A stretch of DNA of 34,024 bases from Gammaproteobacteria bacterium (lineage in GTDB: Bacteria > Pseudomonadota > Gammaproteobacteria > Chromatiales > Chromatiaceae). Positions 1 through 9,093 of the stretch are shown piece by piece (positions within the stretch are counted from its first letter, which is position 1; every line of letters starts with the position of its first letter). Made by a program: the position numbers and the translations under genes. The stretch is from positions 1 through 34,024 of the forward strand of contig JAAAOQ010000269.1 in assembly GCA_009908845.1 (NCBI GenBank), read 5' to 3'. A model generated the notes under the pieces. That model was given only the letters and a program-made list of their open reading frames with translations. It did no database searches and was not told where the DNA came from.

Positions 1-311
1 GGATAGGCGCGCGCGATGCGCTGGCGGTCGTCGGCGGCCGGGCATTCCGGCGCGATAGACAGGTCGAAGGTCTGGATGTCACTGATCAGGTCAAGCCGGG
101 CGCGGGTCATGGCCGGGTCGCGGTCATGAGTCATCACGATCAGGGCGGCGTCACGGGCAATGGCGTTCGACAGGCGCTCGTTCACGGTGCGCAAATGGCC
201 GTCGAAGAAGAACCAGGTCATGCCGATCATGAGCGAGATGATCGGCACGAACATGATCAGCATGGCACGGGCATAGAAGCCCTTCGGCATGATATCGCGA
301 AGCCGGGTCAT
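1..311 (-). CDS. Sensor histidine kinase, EnvZ type, N-terminal part only
   Basis: This is the first ~103 residues of a membrane sensor kinase; the rest lies beyond the left edge. The ATG at 311-309 follows the response regulator stop by 14 bases. The protein begins with a short basic segment (MTRLRDIMPKGFYARAM), then one hydrophobic helix at about residues 17-36. A periplasmic-looking stretch follows (HLRTVNERLSNAIARDAAL). This layout is typical of OmpR-partner kinases: a first membrane helix, a sensor region, then HAMP, HisKA and HATPase domains, none of which is inside the window. Being directly downstream of an OmpR-family regulator supports a cognate pair. What it senses cannot be told. 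The style of the N-terminus resembles alphaproteobacterial EnvZ-like kinases more than gammaproteobacterial ones; this is an impression from memory of the families. Confidence 0.72.
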   Translation of the reverse strand, partial: MTRLRDIMPKGFYARAMLIMFVPIISLMIGMTWFFFDGHLRTVNERLSNAIARDAALIVMTHDRDPAMTRARLDLISDIQTFDLSIAPECPAADDRQRIARAY

Positions 312-325
312 GGATGCACCGTCGC

Positions 326-1021
326 CTAGTCGGCCACGAGCCGGTAGCCCACGCCGCGAACCGTCTGCAAGTGGACCGGCTCCTTGGGATCGGGCTCGAT
401 CTTGCGCCGGAGCCGCGTGACCTGGACATCGATCGAGCGGTCGGCGCCGGCGGAGGTGAGGTCGGCCAGCTCGGCGCGCGAGACCGGTTCGCCCTGGCGC
501 GAGGCGAGGATGGAGAGAAGCTGCGTTTCCGCCTCGGTCAGCCGGATCTTTTCCGCGCCATCGGACAGCTCGTTGCGTTGGGGATGGAAGGCGTAGCCCG
601 ACAGCGTCACCGGTCCGATCTCCAGCCTGTCGGGCTGGCGGCGCAGGATGGCGCCGACCCGGAGTGCGAGTTCCTCGGGGTCGAAGGGTTTGGGGAGGTA
701 ATCATCGGCACCGGCCTTCAGACCCTCGATGCGGTCGACACTGTCACCGCGCGCGGTGAGCAGGATGACGGGCGTGGACCGGCGCTCGCGCAGGGATTGG
801 AGCAGGCTCAGCCCGTCCTCGCCGGGCATCATGATGTCCAGCACGATGAGGTCGAAATCGAAGGTGGCGAGCATTCGCCGGGCCGCCGGGGCATCCCGGG
901 CGGCGGTGACCCTGTGGCCTTCCTTGTGCAGGAAACGTCGCACCAGGTCGCGGATGCGATCGTCATCATCGACGATCAGGATGTTGCGCCGCTGCTCCGG
1001 CGCTGGGTCAGTGCTGGCCAT
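326..1021 (-). CDS. OmpR/PhoB-family response regulator
   Basis: A 231-aa two-domain DNA-binding response regulator. The receiver domain (about residues 13-128) has the acidic pocket D19/D20, the phospho-acceptor D62 in LDIMMPGEDG, the switch T89 and the conserved K111 in LPKPF. The winged-helix effector domain (about 135-230) ends with the typical VTRLRRKIEPDPKEP and VRGVGYRLV motifs. The start at 1021 has a good ribosome site (AGGAG) seven bases upstream. It is the first gene of a pair with the sensor kinase, which starts 14 bases after its stop. The sequence resembles the alphaproteobacterial PetR-type regulators (NILIVDDDDRIRDL, MMPGEDGLSL, TARGDSVDRIEGLKAGADDYLPKPF), unlike the rest of this gammaproteobacterial window, so horizontal transfer is possible. 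The target genes are unknown. Confidence 0.93.
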   Translation of the reverse strand: MASTDPAPEQRRNILIVDDDDRIRDLVRRFLHKEGHRVTAARDAPAARRMLATFDFDLIVLDIMMPGEDGLSLLQSLRERRSTPVILLTARGDSVDRIEGLKAGADDYLPKPFDPEELALRVGAILRRQPDRLEIGPVTLSGYAFHPQRNELSDGAEKIRLTEAETQLLSILASRQGEPVSRAELADLTSAGADRSIDVQVTRLRRKIEPDPKEPVHLQTVRGVGYRLVAD

Positions 1022-1143
1022 CGCCGCTCTCCTGAGGATGCACTCCCGCCATCGCGCTTCGGGATCAGGCCTACTGGATCGGGTCTATCGGGTCGGGTCA
1101 GCGACCGAAACGAGGCGCTTCGATGCAGCAAGGGCTGAGCCCG

Positions 1144-1587
1144 TTACGGAAACTGCTCGAGCTGTTCCATAGCCTGCTCGTAACGGGCGCGCAGTTCGTT
1201 CCGCAGCTTGGCCTCCTTGGCGCCCGCACAGCCGCCCATGGCGCGCAGCCGCGCGAGAAAGTCACGCGTCATGCGATCCTGGACATCACGATAATACCCT
1301 TCTGGGAAAAGATCATCCTGAGCGTCGATCACCGTCATCCGGAACCCGCTCGCCAAGGCCTTATTGAGGTTCTCGGTACGACGCCCGGACCGATCCTGTC
1401 GGCAACGGCTGTTGTAGAGATCGAGCTCGAATGCCGCTTCGACCGCATCGACGATCAGCGCCTCGGTCTGCTCATCGAGCAGCGGTGCGGCACTGGATAA
1501 GACGGGGATAGCCCAAAGGGCCGATAGCAGCCCCCAAGCCGCCCAGGCACGCGCGGAGCGCACCCAATGGCATCGTTTTGAACGCAT
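1144..1587 (-). CDS. Secreted hypothetical protein (147 aa)
   Basis: I do not recognise a family. The chosen start (ATG at 1587) gives a classical Sec signal peptide: basic MRSKRCHWVRSAR, a hydrophobic core rich in W/A/L, and a likely cleavage in the VLSSAA region near residue 25. An AAGAG ribosome site lies just upstream. A longer reading frame would start at 1626 inside the preceding gene, but it would bury the signal peptide. The mature part is about 120 residues, mostly helical and charged, with two cysteines (in NSRCRQD and GGCAGAK) that could form a periplasmic disulfide. It lies 7 bases after the stop of the SDR gene on the same strand, so the two are probably co-transcribed. No catalytic motif is visible. 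Confidence 0.68.
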   Translation of the reverse strand: MRSKRCHWVRSARAWAAWGLLSALWAIPVLSSAAPLLDEQTEALIVDAVEAAFELDLYNSRCRQDRSGRRTENLNKALASGFRMTVIDAQDDLFPEGYYRDVQDRMTRDFLARLRAMGGCAGAKEAKLRNELRARYEQAMEQLEQFP

Positions 1588-1594
1588 GCTGCTC

Positions 1595-2305
1595 TTAGCT
1601 CCGGCCATAGACTGGCACGGCGGCACCGGTCACGCAGCGCGCTGCATTGGAGGCCAAGAAGAGCATCACGTCGGCCAGTGCTGCCGGCGGCACCCATTTG
1701 CTATGCTCTTGGTCGGGCATCGCGGCACGATTCTCAGGTGTATCGACGGTTCCTGGGAGAATACAATTCACCCGAATCCCCTGTTCCTTGTGCTCCTGCG
1801 CAAGCGATTCGGTCAGCGCGATCACACCGGCCTTCGAGGCACAGTACGGCCCCATGCGGCCTTTTGCATTGAGGGCGGCCCGAGCCGAGACATTGACGAT
1901 GGCCCCCGCTCCCTGTGTCAGCATGACCGGGACCGCCGCCCGGCAGCAGTGAAAGACGCTGCGAAGATTTAGATCCAGCATCCTGTCCCAGGTGCCGTCA
2001 TCGGTCTCGTGCAACGGCGGCCCCATCGCGAATCCACCGGCAACATTGGCCAGGATATCGATGCGGCCAAAGCGCGCCTTGACCGCGTCTATGACCCGCT
2101 CGGCCTCGCCGGCCGACAGCAGATCGACAGGAAAGGTGTCCCAATCGCCACCCGGCAGGGCCTCGGTGACCTCATCAAGACGCTCCGGACTGATATCCAG
2201 CATCGCCACCTTCGCGCCCTGCTCGAGCAGGGCGGTGCAGAGCGCCCGGCCCAGGTTACCTGCCGCACCGGTGACCACCGCAACCTGATCTGTGAATTGC
2301 CCCAT
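1595..2305 (-). CDS. Short-chain dehydrogenase/reductase (SDR) family oxidoreductase
   Basis: A 236-aa classical-type SDR. The Rossmann nucleotide-binding motif TGAAGNLG is at residues 12-19, NVAG at 87-90, the structural Asn at 113 and YCASK at 154-158, giving the catalytic Tyr154 and Lys158. The C-terminal PG motif (LPGTVDTP) is present. The usual catalytic serine lies 13 residues before the Tyr; here that place is Ala141, while a serine sits one place earlier (Ser140 in IVNVSARAAL). This may reduce or alter activity, or the neighbour may substitute. The acidic residue after beta-2 (LDIS) suggests NAD(H) rather than NADP(H). AGGAG precedes the ATG by seven bases. The substrate is unknown. 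It is divergent from lapB and followed closely by a small secreted protein. Confidence 0.88.
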   Translation of the reverse strand: MGQFTDQVAVVTGAAGNLGRALCTALLEQGAKVAMLDISPERLDEVTEALPGGDWDTFPVDLLSAGEAERVIDAVKARFGRIDILANVAGGFAMGPPLHETDDGTWDRMLDLNLRSVFHCCRAAVPVMLTQGAGAIVNVSARAALNAKGRMGPYCASKAGVIALTESLAQEHKEQGIRVNCILPGTVDTPENRAAMPDQEHSKWVPPAALADVMLFLASNAARCVTGAAVPVYGRS

Positions 2306-2698
2306 ATGAAGGCTCCTGACGCCAGCGGTTTGAACTCGGGTTGGGGCACAGGGCGGATAGCGCCACTCGACCCCGCTACCAACAACTTAAAGGCAGCGCG
2401 ACAGACTGTAAATGTCGCATTGCCAGAACCTTTGTGGCGCTTGCGCCGCTGACCACCATGCGACCCCCCATTGTTCTCTGTATCATGTGGGGTTGTTGTA
2501 ACGCAGGGTTCAGAGACTTGGCATTGCAGCGTAGACCGATAGCGGAAGGGCGTAGCGGTCGCGAGCGCTCGAAGCGCCTGCGGCTCAGCGCCGCTATGCC
2601 GCACTTCGCAGAGAGCGGGCTGACCGAAACCCCGCCCTCTGGGACGCGCGTTCCGACGATGCGCACCCTGTTTTAGGCTGCAACCAGGTCGGCATCCA
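2306..2698. other. Divergent intergenic region, SDR / lapB
   Basis: This is 393 bases between two divergently oriented genes and must hold promoters for both. I see no convincing -35/-10 pair, no RNA gene and no long inverted repeat. In many gammaproteobacteria a small membrane gene, lapA, sits directly before lapB; no lapA-like hydrophobic reading frame is visible here. Confidence 0.5.
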
Positions 2699-3910
2699 AT
2701 GCAGTGGCTCTTCCTCTTGCTACCGATCGCAGCCGCCTCCGGCTGGCTGGTCGCGCGACGCACCGGCGCCAGCCGGCGCACCTGCGCAAACGCCGGCAAT
2801 GCCGCCCCGGTCTTCTTTCGAGGGCTGAACTACCTGCTCAACGAACAGCCCGACAAGGCCATCGACGTCTTCTTGGAACTTGCCGAGATCGACGGCGAGA
2901 CGGCCGAGACGCATCTCGCGCTCGGGTCGCTCTTTCGCCGGCGCGGCGAGGTCGATCGTGCGATCCGTATCCACCAGCATCTGGTCGCACGCGGGACGCT
3001 GAGCAACGCGCAGCGTGGCTATGCCCTCTACGAGCTCGGTCGCGACTACATGCTGGCCGGCCTGTTCGACCGCGCCGAGAGCCTGTTTCAAGAGCTCGTG
3101 GAGCAGGGTCTCCAGGATCGGAATGCGCTGCGCAGCCTGATCGAGATCTATCAGGCCGAAAAGGACTGGCATCGCTGTCTGCAGACCGCCGATCAGCTGC
3201 AACGTCGGTCCGATCGTCCGATGCAGACCGAGATCGCGCACTATCATTGCGAGCTCGCCGAGGAGTGTCTTCGCCACCATCAGCACGATCAGGCGCGCGC
3301 GCACCTGCTCGATGCACAGGCGGTGGACCCGAACTGCATTCGTGCAACGATGATCCAGGCACAGATGGAGCTCGATGGGGGAGACACCGCCTCGGCCTTG
3401 ATGCTGTACCGACACCTGGTGCGTCGCGGGCCGGACTATCTGCCGGCGATGCTGCCGCAGCTCCTCCGATGCTGCGAGTGTCTCGGCCGCGACGCGGTCG
3501 CCAAAGAGCTCAAGGATCTCTTCAATACGCACCCCTCGCCGCCGCTGATGCTCGAGCTATCGCGGGCCATCGAGCGCGAATCCGGCCCTGAGGCGGTGCG
3601 CGAATTCCTTGTCGAGTATCTCGGTGCGCACGCCGATCTGGTCGGCGCTGAGCGTTTGCTCGAGCTGCGGCTCTCCTCTCAGTCGGTGCAAAGCGCCGAC
3701 GGCGATGCCCAGCTGCTCGAGGTGATTCGGTATCTGGTCTCCAGCCAACCGGGGTATCGCTGTGATCAGTGTGGGTTCGAGGCGCGTGCTTTGCATTGGC
3801 AGTGCCCAAGCTGCAAGCACTGGGGCAGTGTCAAGGCCGTTGCTCCGCCGCCGCTTGATCAATCCAGCAACGGGTTCGCCTCAGCGGCTTCAGCATGCAT
3901 CACCCACTGA
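2699..3910 (+). CDS. lapB: Lipopolysaccharide assembly protein B (TPR protein)
   Basis: LapB (YciM) is an inner-membrane, cytoplasm-facing adaptor. In E. coli it controls LPS synthesis by presenting LpxC to the FtsH protease. The 403-aa product fits the family length (about 390). Residues 1-20 form the membrane anchor (QWLFLLLPIAAASGWLV). Then come the family motif FFRGLNYLLNEQPDKAID and a run of TPR helices up to about residue 330. The C-terminus has a rubredoxin-like metal site: CDQC and CPSC, separated by 17 residues. The following gene is pyrF, the order conserved in gammaproteobacteria. The ribosome site is weak; the start is chosen because it gives the expected anchor. Identification is secure by architecture and synteny. 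Confidence 0.95.
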   Translation: MQWLFLLLPIAAASGWLVARRTGASRRTCANAGNAAPVFFRGLNYLLNEQPDKAIDVFLELAEIDGETAETHLALGSLFRRRGEVDRAIRIHQHLVARGTLSNAQRGYALYELGRDYMLAGLFDRAESLFQELVEQGLQDRNALRSLIEIYQAEKDWHRCLQTADQLQRRSDRPMQTEIAHYHCELAEECLRHHQHDQARAHLLDAQAVDPNCIRATMIQAQMELDGGDTASALMLYRHLVRRGPDYLPAMLPQLLRCCECLGRDAVAKELKDLFNTHPSPPLMLELSRAIERESGPEAVREFLVEYLGAHADLVGAERLLELRLSSQSVQSADGDAQLLEVIRYLVSSQPGYRCDQCGFEARALHWQCPSCKHWGSVKAVAPPPLDQSSNGFASAASACITH

Positions 3911-4013
3911 CGATCATGGCGGCCACCCCCTGGGAGAATGAGACGATCGCAGCCAGTGTTGCACGATAACGTCGCACCTGCCGCCGAGCCCCAACCTTGC
4001 TCATAGGCCCACT

Positions 4014-4736
4014 ATGCCGTCCTCACCTCAGACCCGCATCATCGTTGCATTGGATTTCGCCTCGGCCGAGGCGGCACTCGCGCTTGCCGACCGGCTCGAC
4101 CCCGCTCAGTGTCGCGTCAAGGTCGGCAAGGAGCTGTTCACTCGCGCCGGGCCAGCGGTGGTGGAGCAGTTGGTTTCGCGCGGCCTCGATGTCTTCCTCG
4201 ATCTCAAGTACCACGACATCCCCAACACCGTTGCCGGTGCCTGTGCCGCGGCCGCCGACCTCGGAGTCTGGATGCTCAATGTACACGCCGCCGGCGGGCT
4301 GGCGATGATGCAGGCAGCGCGTGAGCGACTCGCGCAGACCGCGGCGGCGCCGTTACTGATCGCCGTGACCGTGCTCACCAGCCTCGATACGGACGACCTT
4401 GCCGCGATCGGCTGCGCCGGCAGCCCGCGCGATCGTGTCCAGACGCTGGCCGAGCTGGCGCTGCAGGCCGGTCTCGATGGTCTGGTCTGCTCGCCGCAGG
4501 AGGTGGCCGTTCTGCGCGAGCGATTCGGCCCGCAGCCGCTCCTGGTCACTCCGGGTGTGCGCCCAGCCGACACGGCCAGTGGTGATCAAAAACGCACCAT
4601 GACGCCTGCTGAAGCGATCGCTGCCGGTGCGGACCACCTCGTGATCGGCCGCCCGATTACCGCCGCGCCCGATCCAATGGCGGCCGTCGAGGCGATTCGA
4701 GCCGAACTGAGCGCGCTTACAGCAGGGAGCGCCTGA
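4014..4736 (+). CDS. pyrF: Orotidine 5'-phosphate decarboxylase
   Basis: It catalyses the last step of UMP synthesis, removing CO2 from orotidine monophosphate. The 240-aa protein is a group I enzyme. It has the N-terminal substrate Asp in IIVALDFAS and the lysine in [10 protein letters not shown]. The catalytic Asp-Lys-Asp array lies in [13 protein letters not shown]. The phosphate-binding C-terminal motifs are VTPGVRP and HLVIGRPIT. The ATG at 4014 gives the standard N-terminus, although the ribosome site is poor. It follows lapB by 103 bases, the usual gammaproteobacterial arrangement, and is probably transcribed with it. galU follows 82 bases later; together they feed UTP and then UDP-glucose into envelope precursor synthesis. 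Confidence 0.97.
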   Translation: MPSSPQTRIIVALDFASAEAALALADRLDPAQCRVKVGKELFTRAGPAVVEQLVSRGLDVFLDLKYHDIPNTVAGACAAAADLGVWMLNVHAAGGLAMMQAARERLAQTAAAPLLIAVTVLTSLDTDDLAAIGCAGSPRDRVQTLAELALQAGLDGLVCSPQEVAVLRERFGPQPLLVTPGVRPADTASGDQKRTMTPAEAIAAGADHLVIGRPITAAPDPMAAVEAIRAELSALTAGSA

Positions 4737-4818
4737 CCACTCCACCAAGGTCCCTCCGTTCAGATCACCGGACGGAACCTCATCCGCGTATTCAACCAAC
4801 ACATCCACAGGAGTCCTC

Positions 4819-5691
4819 ATGGCCAAGATCAACAAGGCTGTCTTCCCCGTCGCCGGCCTCGGCACGCGCTTCCTCCCGGTCACCAAGGCCAGCCCGAAAG
4901 AGATGCTGCCTGTCGTTGACAAGCCCCTGATCCAGTATGCCGCTGAGGAGGCCGAGCAGGCCGGCGCGCAGCAGCTGGTCTTCATCACCGGCCGCCATAA
5001 GCGCTCGATCGAGGATCACTTCGACAAGGCGCCGGAGCTCGAGTCCGAGCTGCGCTCGGCCGGCAAGACCAAGCTGCTCGAGATCGTCCAGACGATCCTG
5101 CCGGAGCATGTCAACTGTATCTACGTGCGCCAGCCCGAGGCGCTCGGGCTCGGCCACGCGGTGCTCTGCGCCAAGCCCGTGGTCGGCAACGAGCCGTTCG
5201 CGATCCTGCTCGCCGACGACCTGATCGCCAACGACGGCGACGGCGTCTGCCAGCAGATGGCCGATCTGCATGGGCGCACCGGCGCCAGCATCCTCAGTGT
5301 CGAGGAGGTGCCGCCGAACGAGACCCACAAGTACGGCATCGTCGAGACCGAGACCCAGCCCGACGGTACCCTGCGAGTGACCTCGATCGTCGAGAAGCCG
5401 AAGCCGGCCGATGCACCGTCCAATCTGGCCGTCGTCGGGCGCTACCTGCTCACGCCGACGATCTTCGACAAGCTGGAGAACACGCCCGCCGGAGCCGGCG
5501 GCGAGATCCAGCTCACCGACGCGATCGCCGCGCTGCTCGAGCAGGAGACCGTGCTCGCCCATCCGTTCCAAGGCAAGCGCTACGACTGCGGCAGCAAGGA
5601 GGGCTATCTGGAGGCGACGGTCGAGCTCGCCCTCGACCACCCCGAGCTCGGCGAGTCCTTCCGCCGTTACCTGAAATCAATGGAACTCTGA
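4819..5691 (+). CDS. galU: UTP-glucose-1-phosphate uridylyltransferase
   Basis: It makes UDP-glucose from UTP and glucose-1-phosphate, a precursor for LPS cores, exopolysaccharide and other glycans. The 290-aa protein matches the family length. The N-terminal nucleotide-binding signature [19 protein letters not shown] is intact. Further conserved pieces are the LADDLI metal-binding region, the VEKPKP sugar-binding region, [10 protein letters not shown], and the C-terminal [16 protein letters not shown] strong AGGAG lies six bases before the ATG. It is the last plus-strand gene before the convergent efflux operon; the 87 bases between them hold no clear intrinsic terminator. Identification is secure. 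Confidence 0.97.
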   Translation: MAKINKAVFPVAGLGTRFLPVTKASPKEMLPVVDKPLIQYAAEEAEQAGAQQLVFITGRHKRSIEDHFDKAPELESELRSAGKTKLLEIVQTILPEHVNCIYVRQPEALGLGHAVLCAKPVVGNEPFAILLADDLIANDGDGVCQQMADLHGRTGASILSVEEVPPNETHKYGIVETETQPDGTLRVTSIVEKPKPADAPSNLAVVGRYLLTPTIFDKLENTPAGAGGEIQLTDAIAALLEQETVLAHPFQGKRYDCGSKEGYLEATVELALDHPELGESFRRYLKSMEL

Positions 5692-5778
5692 GCAGGACCG
5701 GGCCATGCCAGGTCCGGCACCACGGTAGGGCCAAGACCCGAAAGGCGTCGCCTCGGCAACGCGCGCTCGGGACAGCGA

Positions 5779-8700
5779 TCAGGTCTCCGCGGCCGGCTGC
5801 GCCCGCGCAGCCGTGGCCGCCGGCCGCGCAAACCGCAAGGTCAGCGCCAACAGCGCCGGCATGAAGGTCAGGGTCACCAGGGTGCTGAACAGCAGCCCGA
5901 ACAGCACGATCGCGCCGAGGCCGCGATAGAGCTCGGTGCCGGCCCCGGGGTTGAGCACCAGCGGCGAGAGCCCGGCGACCGTGGTCACCATCGACATCAT
6001 GATCGGGCGCAGGCGCACCCTAACCGCATCGGTGATCGCATCGATCACCCGCATGCCGGCGTCACGCACGTTGCTCACGGCCCGCTCGGTGATCAGGATC
6101 GGGTTGTTGACCACAGTGCCGATCAGGACCAGGAAGCCGAGCATCGTGATCATGTCGAACGGCTGCTGGATCGGGTAGAGCCCGATGCTGTCGAGTTGGC
6201 CGCCGATCAGGTTCAACAGCGCCAGCCCGGCGATGCCGCCGCTGACCCCGATCGGCACGCTCGTCATGATCAGCAGCGGCCAGCCCCAGTGGCTGAACAC
6301 CGCGACCATCAGCAGGTAGGCGATCAGCAGCGCGACCGCGAAGAAGCCCGCGAGCGCATCGCGGGTCGCCTCCAGCCGGTCGCTGGCGCCGCTCAAGGTC
6401 AGCGCGATCTCGGTCGGCAGCTCGCCGTTCGCGGGCATGCCGGCGATAATCTGCTCGCGCACCAGCCGCACGCCCTTCTCCAGCGGCACCGCGCGCGGCG
6501 GGATGATGCTCAGCGTCACGGTGCGGTCGGCATCGACCCGGCGGATGGTCTCGGTGTTGACGGTCTCGACGAGCCGGGCGACCGCTGACAGCGGCACCAC
6601 CCCGCCAGCGGGCGTCGACAGCAGCAGCCGCTCGAGATCCTGTGGCCGCTCGATCGTGCCCTCGGTGCTATAGACGAAGAGATCGATCTCGTCGTCGCCG
6701 ACGAAGACCTCGTCGACGAAGGCGCCGTCGCTGAAGGCCCAGATCGCATAGCCGAGATCGCCCGGGGTGAGCCCGAGCTCAGCAGCACGCTCCCAGTCCG
6801 GGCGGACCTCGAGCATCGGCTGACCGAGCACCAGGCTCGAGGGCTCGGACTTGAGACGCGGCCCATCGAACAGCCCGCGCGCCTTGGCCTTGACCTGCCG
6901 CGCGGCCTCGAACAGGGTCGGCAGGTCCGGGCCGCTGATCTCGATGTTGATCGAGCGCGTGCCGCCGAAGTTGCTCGAGAAGATCGAACCGCGGCTCGAG
7001 AAGCTGCGCAGGCCGGGGAGCTGCTGGGTCTTCTCGCGGGCGACGTCCATCAGCGCCTCGGTGTCGCGGCGGTGGGTCGCCTCGCGCACCACGAACACCA
7101 GCCGCTCGCTGGCGAAGCCGATGGTGAAGTTGAGCGGCGGGACAGCGGTCTCGCCGGCCGCGAACGCGGACCGATCTTGACCGACCGCCGGATAGAAGTC
7201 GGCATCGACCCGCTGGAAGGCCTCGCGCATCATGTCGATGTTGTAGCCGGGCGGCGCGAACATCAGCGTGAAGACCTTGGCCTCCTCGCCCTCGGGCAGG
7301 TACTCGGCCGCCGGCGTCAGCCAGGCGATGATCCCCCCGGCGATCGCCAGCACCAGGGCGATCACCCCGACCGGCCGCGCCCAGCCGACACTGATCCAGC
7401 GCACCGCCGCGAGCACCGCCCGCGCGAAGGCGCCGCCGGCGCGGTCGAGCCAGCGCGTTGGGCGGCCGTCGGGGCCGCCACCGGGGCGGTCATCAGGGCG
7501 GTCATCGGTGTGACCGCCGAAGCGGTCATCAGGGCGGCTGTCGGAGCGGTCATCAGGATAGTCGCCGGAGCGATCCTCGGGGCGGCCCGCGGGACGGTCG
7601 GCGCGCGGCAGCCGCAGGAAGCGGCCGGACGCCGCCGGCACCAGCGTGATCGCGACCAGCATCGACATCAGGATCGAGGCCGAGATCGCCACCGCGATGT
7701 CGGAGTAGAGCTGGCCGGCCTCCTCCTCGACGAAGATCACCGGCAGGAACACCGCGACCGTGGTCAGGGTCGAGGCCAGCACCGCCGGCCAGACCTCGCG
7801 CACGCCCTGCAGCGCGGCGGTCATCCGGTCCTTGCCCTTGGCCAGATGCCGGACGATGTTCTCGAGCACGACGATGTTGTTGTCGAGCGTCATCCCGATC
7901 GCAAAGGCGACGCCGGCCAACGAGATCACGTTGATCGTACGCCCGGTGATCAGGATGCCGAGGAAGGCGGCGATGGTGCAGAGCGGGATGCCGATCGCCC
8001 CGATCAGGGTCGCCGGCACCGAGCGCAGGAACAGGAACAGCACCAGCACCGCCAGCACTGCGCCAATGGCCAGGTTGCGCTCGACCACCTTGATCGCATC
8101 GGTCACGTAGACCACATCATCGGCGGTGCGCACCAGCTTGAGCCCACGCGGATTCAACAGCCGCTGATTGAGATCGTCGACCGTCGCGAGCATCGCCTCC
8201 TTGATCGCGATGACATTGCTGCCGATCTGGCGATTGACCGCGAACGACAGGATCGGACGGCCCTCCGAGTAGGCAAAGCTGCGCACCTCCGCATAGCCGA
8301 GCTCGGCATGGCCGACATCCTCGAGCCGCACATAGGCGCCGTCGCGCTCGGCGATAACGAGCCGCTCGAGTTCTTCCGGGCCATCGAAGCGGCCGATCGT
8401 GCGCAGCAGGTAGCGGCGCTTGCCGCTGTCGAGGTCGCCGCCGGAGACATCCTGGTTGCGCGCCCGGATCGCTGCGCGCACCTGGCTCAGCGTGATCTCG
8501 CGCTCGGCGAGGCGTACCGGATCGACGAACACCTGCATCTGCCGCGGCGCGCCGCCGCGCAGCTCGACGCTGGAGACCCCGGGCACCCGCTCCATCGGCG
8601 TCAGCACGTACTCCTCGATCCAGTCACGCAGGGCGACGATCTCGTCCTCGGTGAACTGCCCGGTCTCCGGCATCAGCCGGAAGAACATGAACGAATTCGA

Positions 8701-9093
8701 CGAGAAGGCCTCGGCCCGAATGCTCGGCTGATCGACATTCTCCGGGTAGGTCGGCACCTGCGAGAGGGCGTTGTTGACGTTGAGCAGCGCCTCCTCGAGG
8801 CTGATCGAGAACGGGAACTCGAGCTCGATCGTCGCACTGCCGGTGCTCGCGGTCGCGACCATGCGCTCGAGCCCGGGGATACGCCCAAGGTACTTCTCCT
8901 GCTCGACGACGATCTCCTTCTCGACATCCTGCGGCGCGGCGCCGGGCCATTGGGTCTCGACCGTGACCACCCGCGCGTCCAGGTCCGGGATCATCTGCAC
9001 TGGCAGGTTGAAGATCGCCAGAATGCCGAACAGGGTCAGGATCAGGATGCCGACGGTCAGGATGACCGGCCGTTCGATCGCGAAGCGGAACAT
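5779..9093 (-). CDS. RND-family efflux transporter, inner-membrane pump
   Basis: A 1104-aa proton-driven exporter of the AcrB-like superfamily (HAE group rather than CusA type). It starts with the typical MFRFAIERPVILTVGILIL helix. Two large periplasmic loops follow TM1 and TM7. In TM4 the motif GMTLDNNIVVLENI keeps the first proton-relay Asp and has Asn at the second, as in a common HAE subfamily. TM10-12 are intact (GFLVLIGTVVNNPILI). It lacks the paired methionines expected of copper or silver pumps in any place I can recognise. About residues 497-545, in the cytoplasmic linker between TM6 and TM7, form an unusual Asp/Arg/Pro/Gly-rich repeat. It lies 107 bases after the adaptor gene; no outer-membrane channel gene is present. 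The substrate is unknown. Confidence 0.94.
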   Translation of the reverse strand: MFRFAIERPVILTVGILILTLFGILAIFNLPVQMIPDLDARVVTVETQWPGAAPQDVEKEIVVEQEKYLGRIPGLERMVATASTGSATIELEFPFSISLEEALLNVNNALSQVPTYPENVDQPSIRAEAFSSNSFMFFRLMPETGQFTEDEIVALRDWIEEYVLTPMERVPGVSSVELRGGAPRQMQVFVDPVRLAEREITLSQVRAAIRARNQDVSGGDLDSGKRRYLLRTIGRFDGPEELERLVIAERDGAYVRLEDVGHAELGYAEVRSFAYSEGRPILSFAVNRQIGSNVIAIKEAMLATVDDLNQRLLNPRGLKLVRTADDVVYVTDAIKVVERNLAIGAVLAVLVLFLFLRSVPATLIGAIGIPLCTIAAFLGILITGRTINVISLAGVAFAIGMTLDNNIVVLENIVRHLAKGKDRMTAALQGVREVWPAVLASTLTTVAVFLPVIFVEEEAGQLYSDIAVAISASILMSMLVAITLVPAASGRFLRLPRADRPAGRPEDRSGDYPDDRSDSRPDDRFGGHTDDRPDDRPGGGPDGRPTRWLDRAGGAFARAVLAAVRWISVGWARPVGVIALVLAIAGGIIAWLTPAAEYLPEGEEAKVFTLMFAPPGYNIDMMREAFQRVDADFYPAVGQDRSAFAAGETAVPPLNFTIGFASERLVFVVREATHRRDTEALMDVAREKTQQLPGLRSFSSRGSIFSSNFGGTRSINIEISGPDLPTLFEAARQVKAKARGLFDGPRLKSEPSSLVLGQPMLEVRPDWERAAELGLTPGDLGYAIWAFSDGAFVDEVFVGDDEIDLFVYSTEGTIERPQDLERLLLSTPAGGVVPLSAVARLVETVNTETIRRVDADRTVTLSIIPPRAVPLEKGVRLVREQIIAGMPANGELPTEIALTLSGASDRLEATRDALAGFFAVALLIAYLLMVAVFSHWGWPLLIMTSVPIGVSGGIAGLALLNLIGGQLDSIGLYPIQQPFDMITMLGFLVLIGTVVNNPILITERAVSNVRDAGMRVIDAITDAVRVRLRPIMMSMVTTVAGLSPLVLNPGAGTELYRGLGAIVLFGLLFSTLVTLTFMPALLALTLRFARPAATAARAQPAAET
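7455..7605 (-). repeat. Degenerate 12-base tandem repeat coding Arg/Pro/Asp-rich linker in the RND pump
   Basis: Inside the pump gene the plus strand shows repeated variants of gggcggtcatca, for example around 7485-7510, 7531-7545 and 7545-7560. On the coding strand these translate into repeated PDDR-like tetrapeptides (variants PEDR, YPDDR, RPDDR, TDDRPDDRP). The reading frame stays open because the period is a multiple of three. It falls in the loop joining the two halves of the transporter. Confidence 0.8.

Noticed and set aside
5692-5778. Possible terminator between galU and the RND pump
   Set aside because: Only 5-bp stems (ggacc/ggtcc) and no T-run on either strand.
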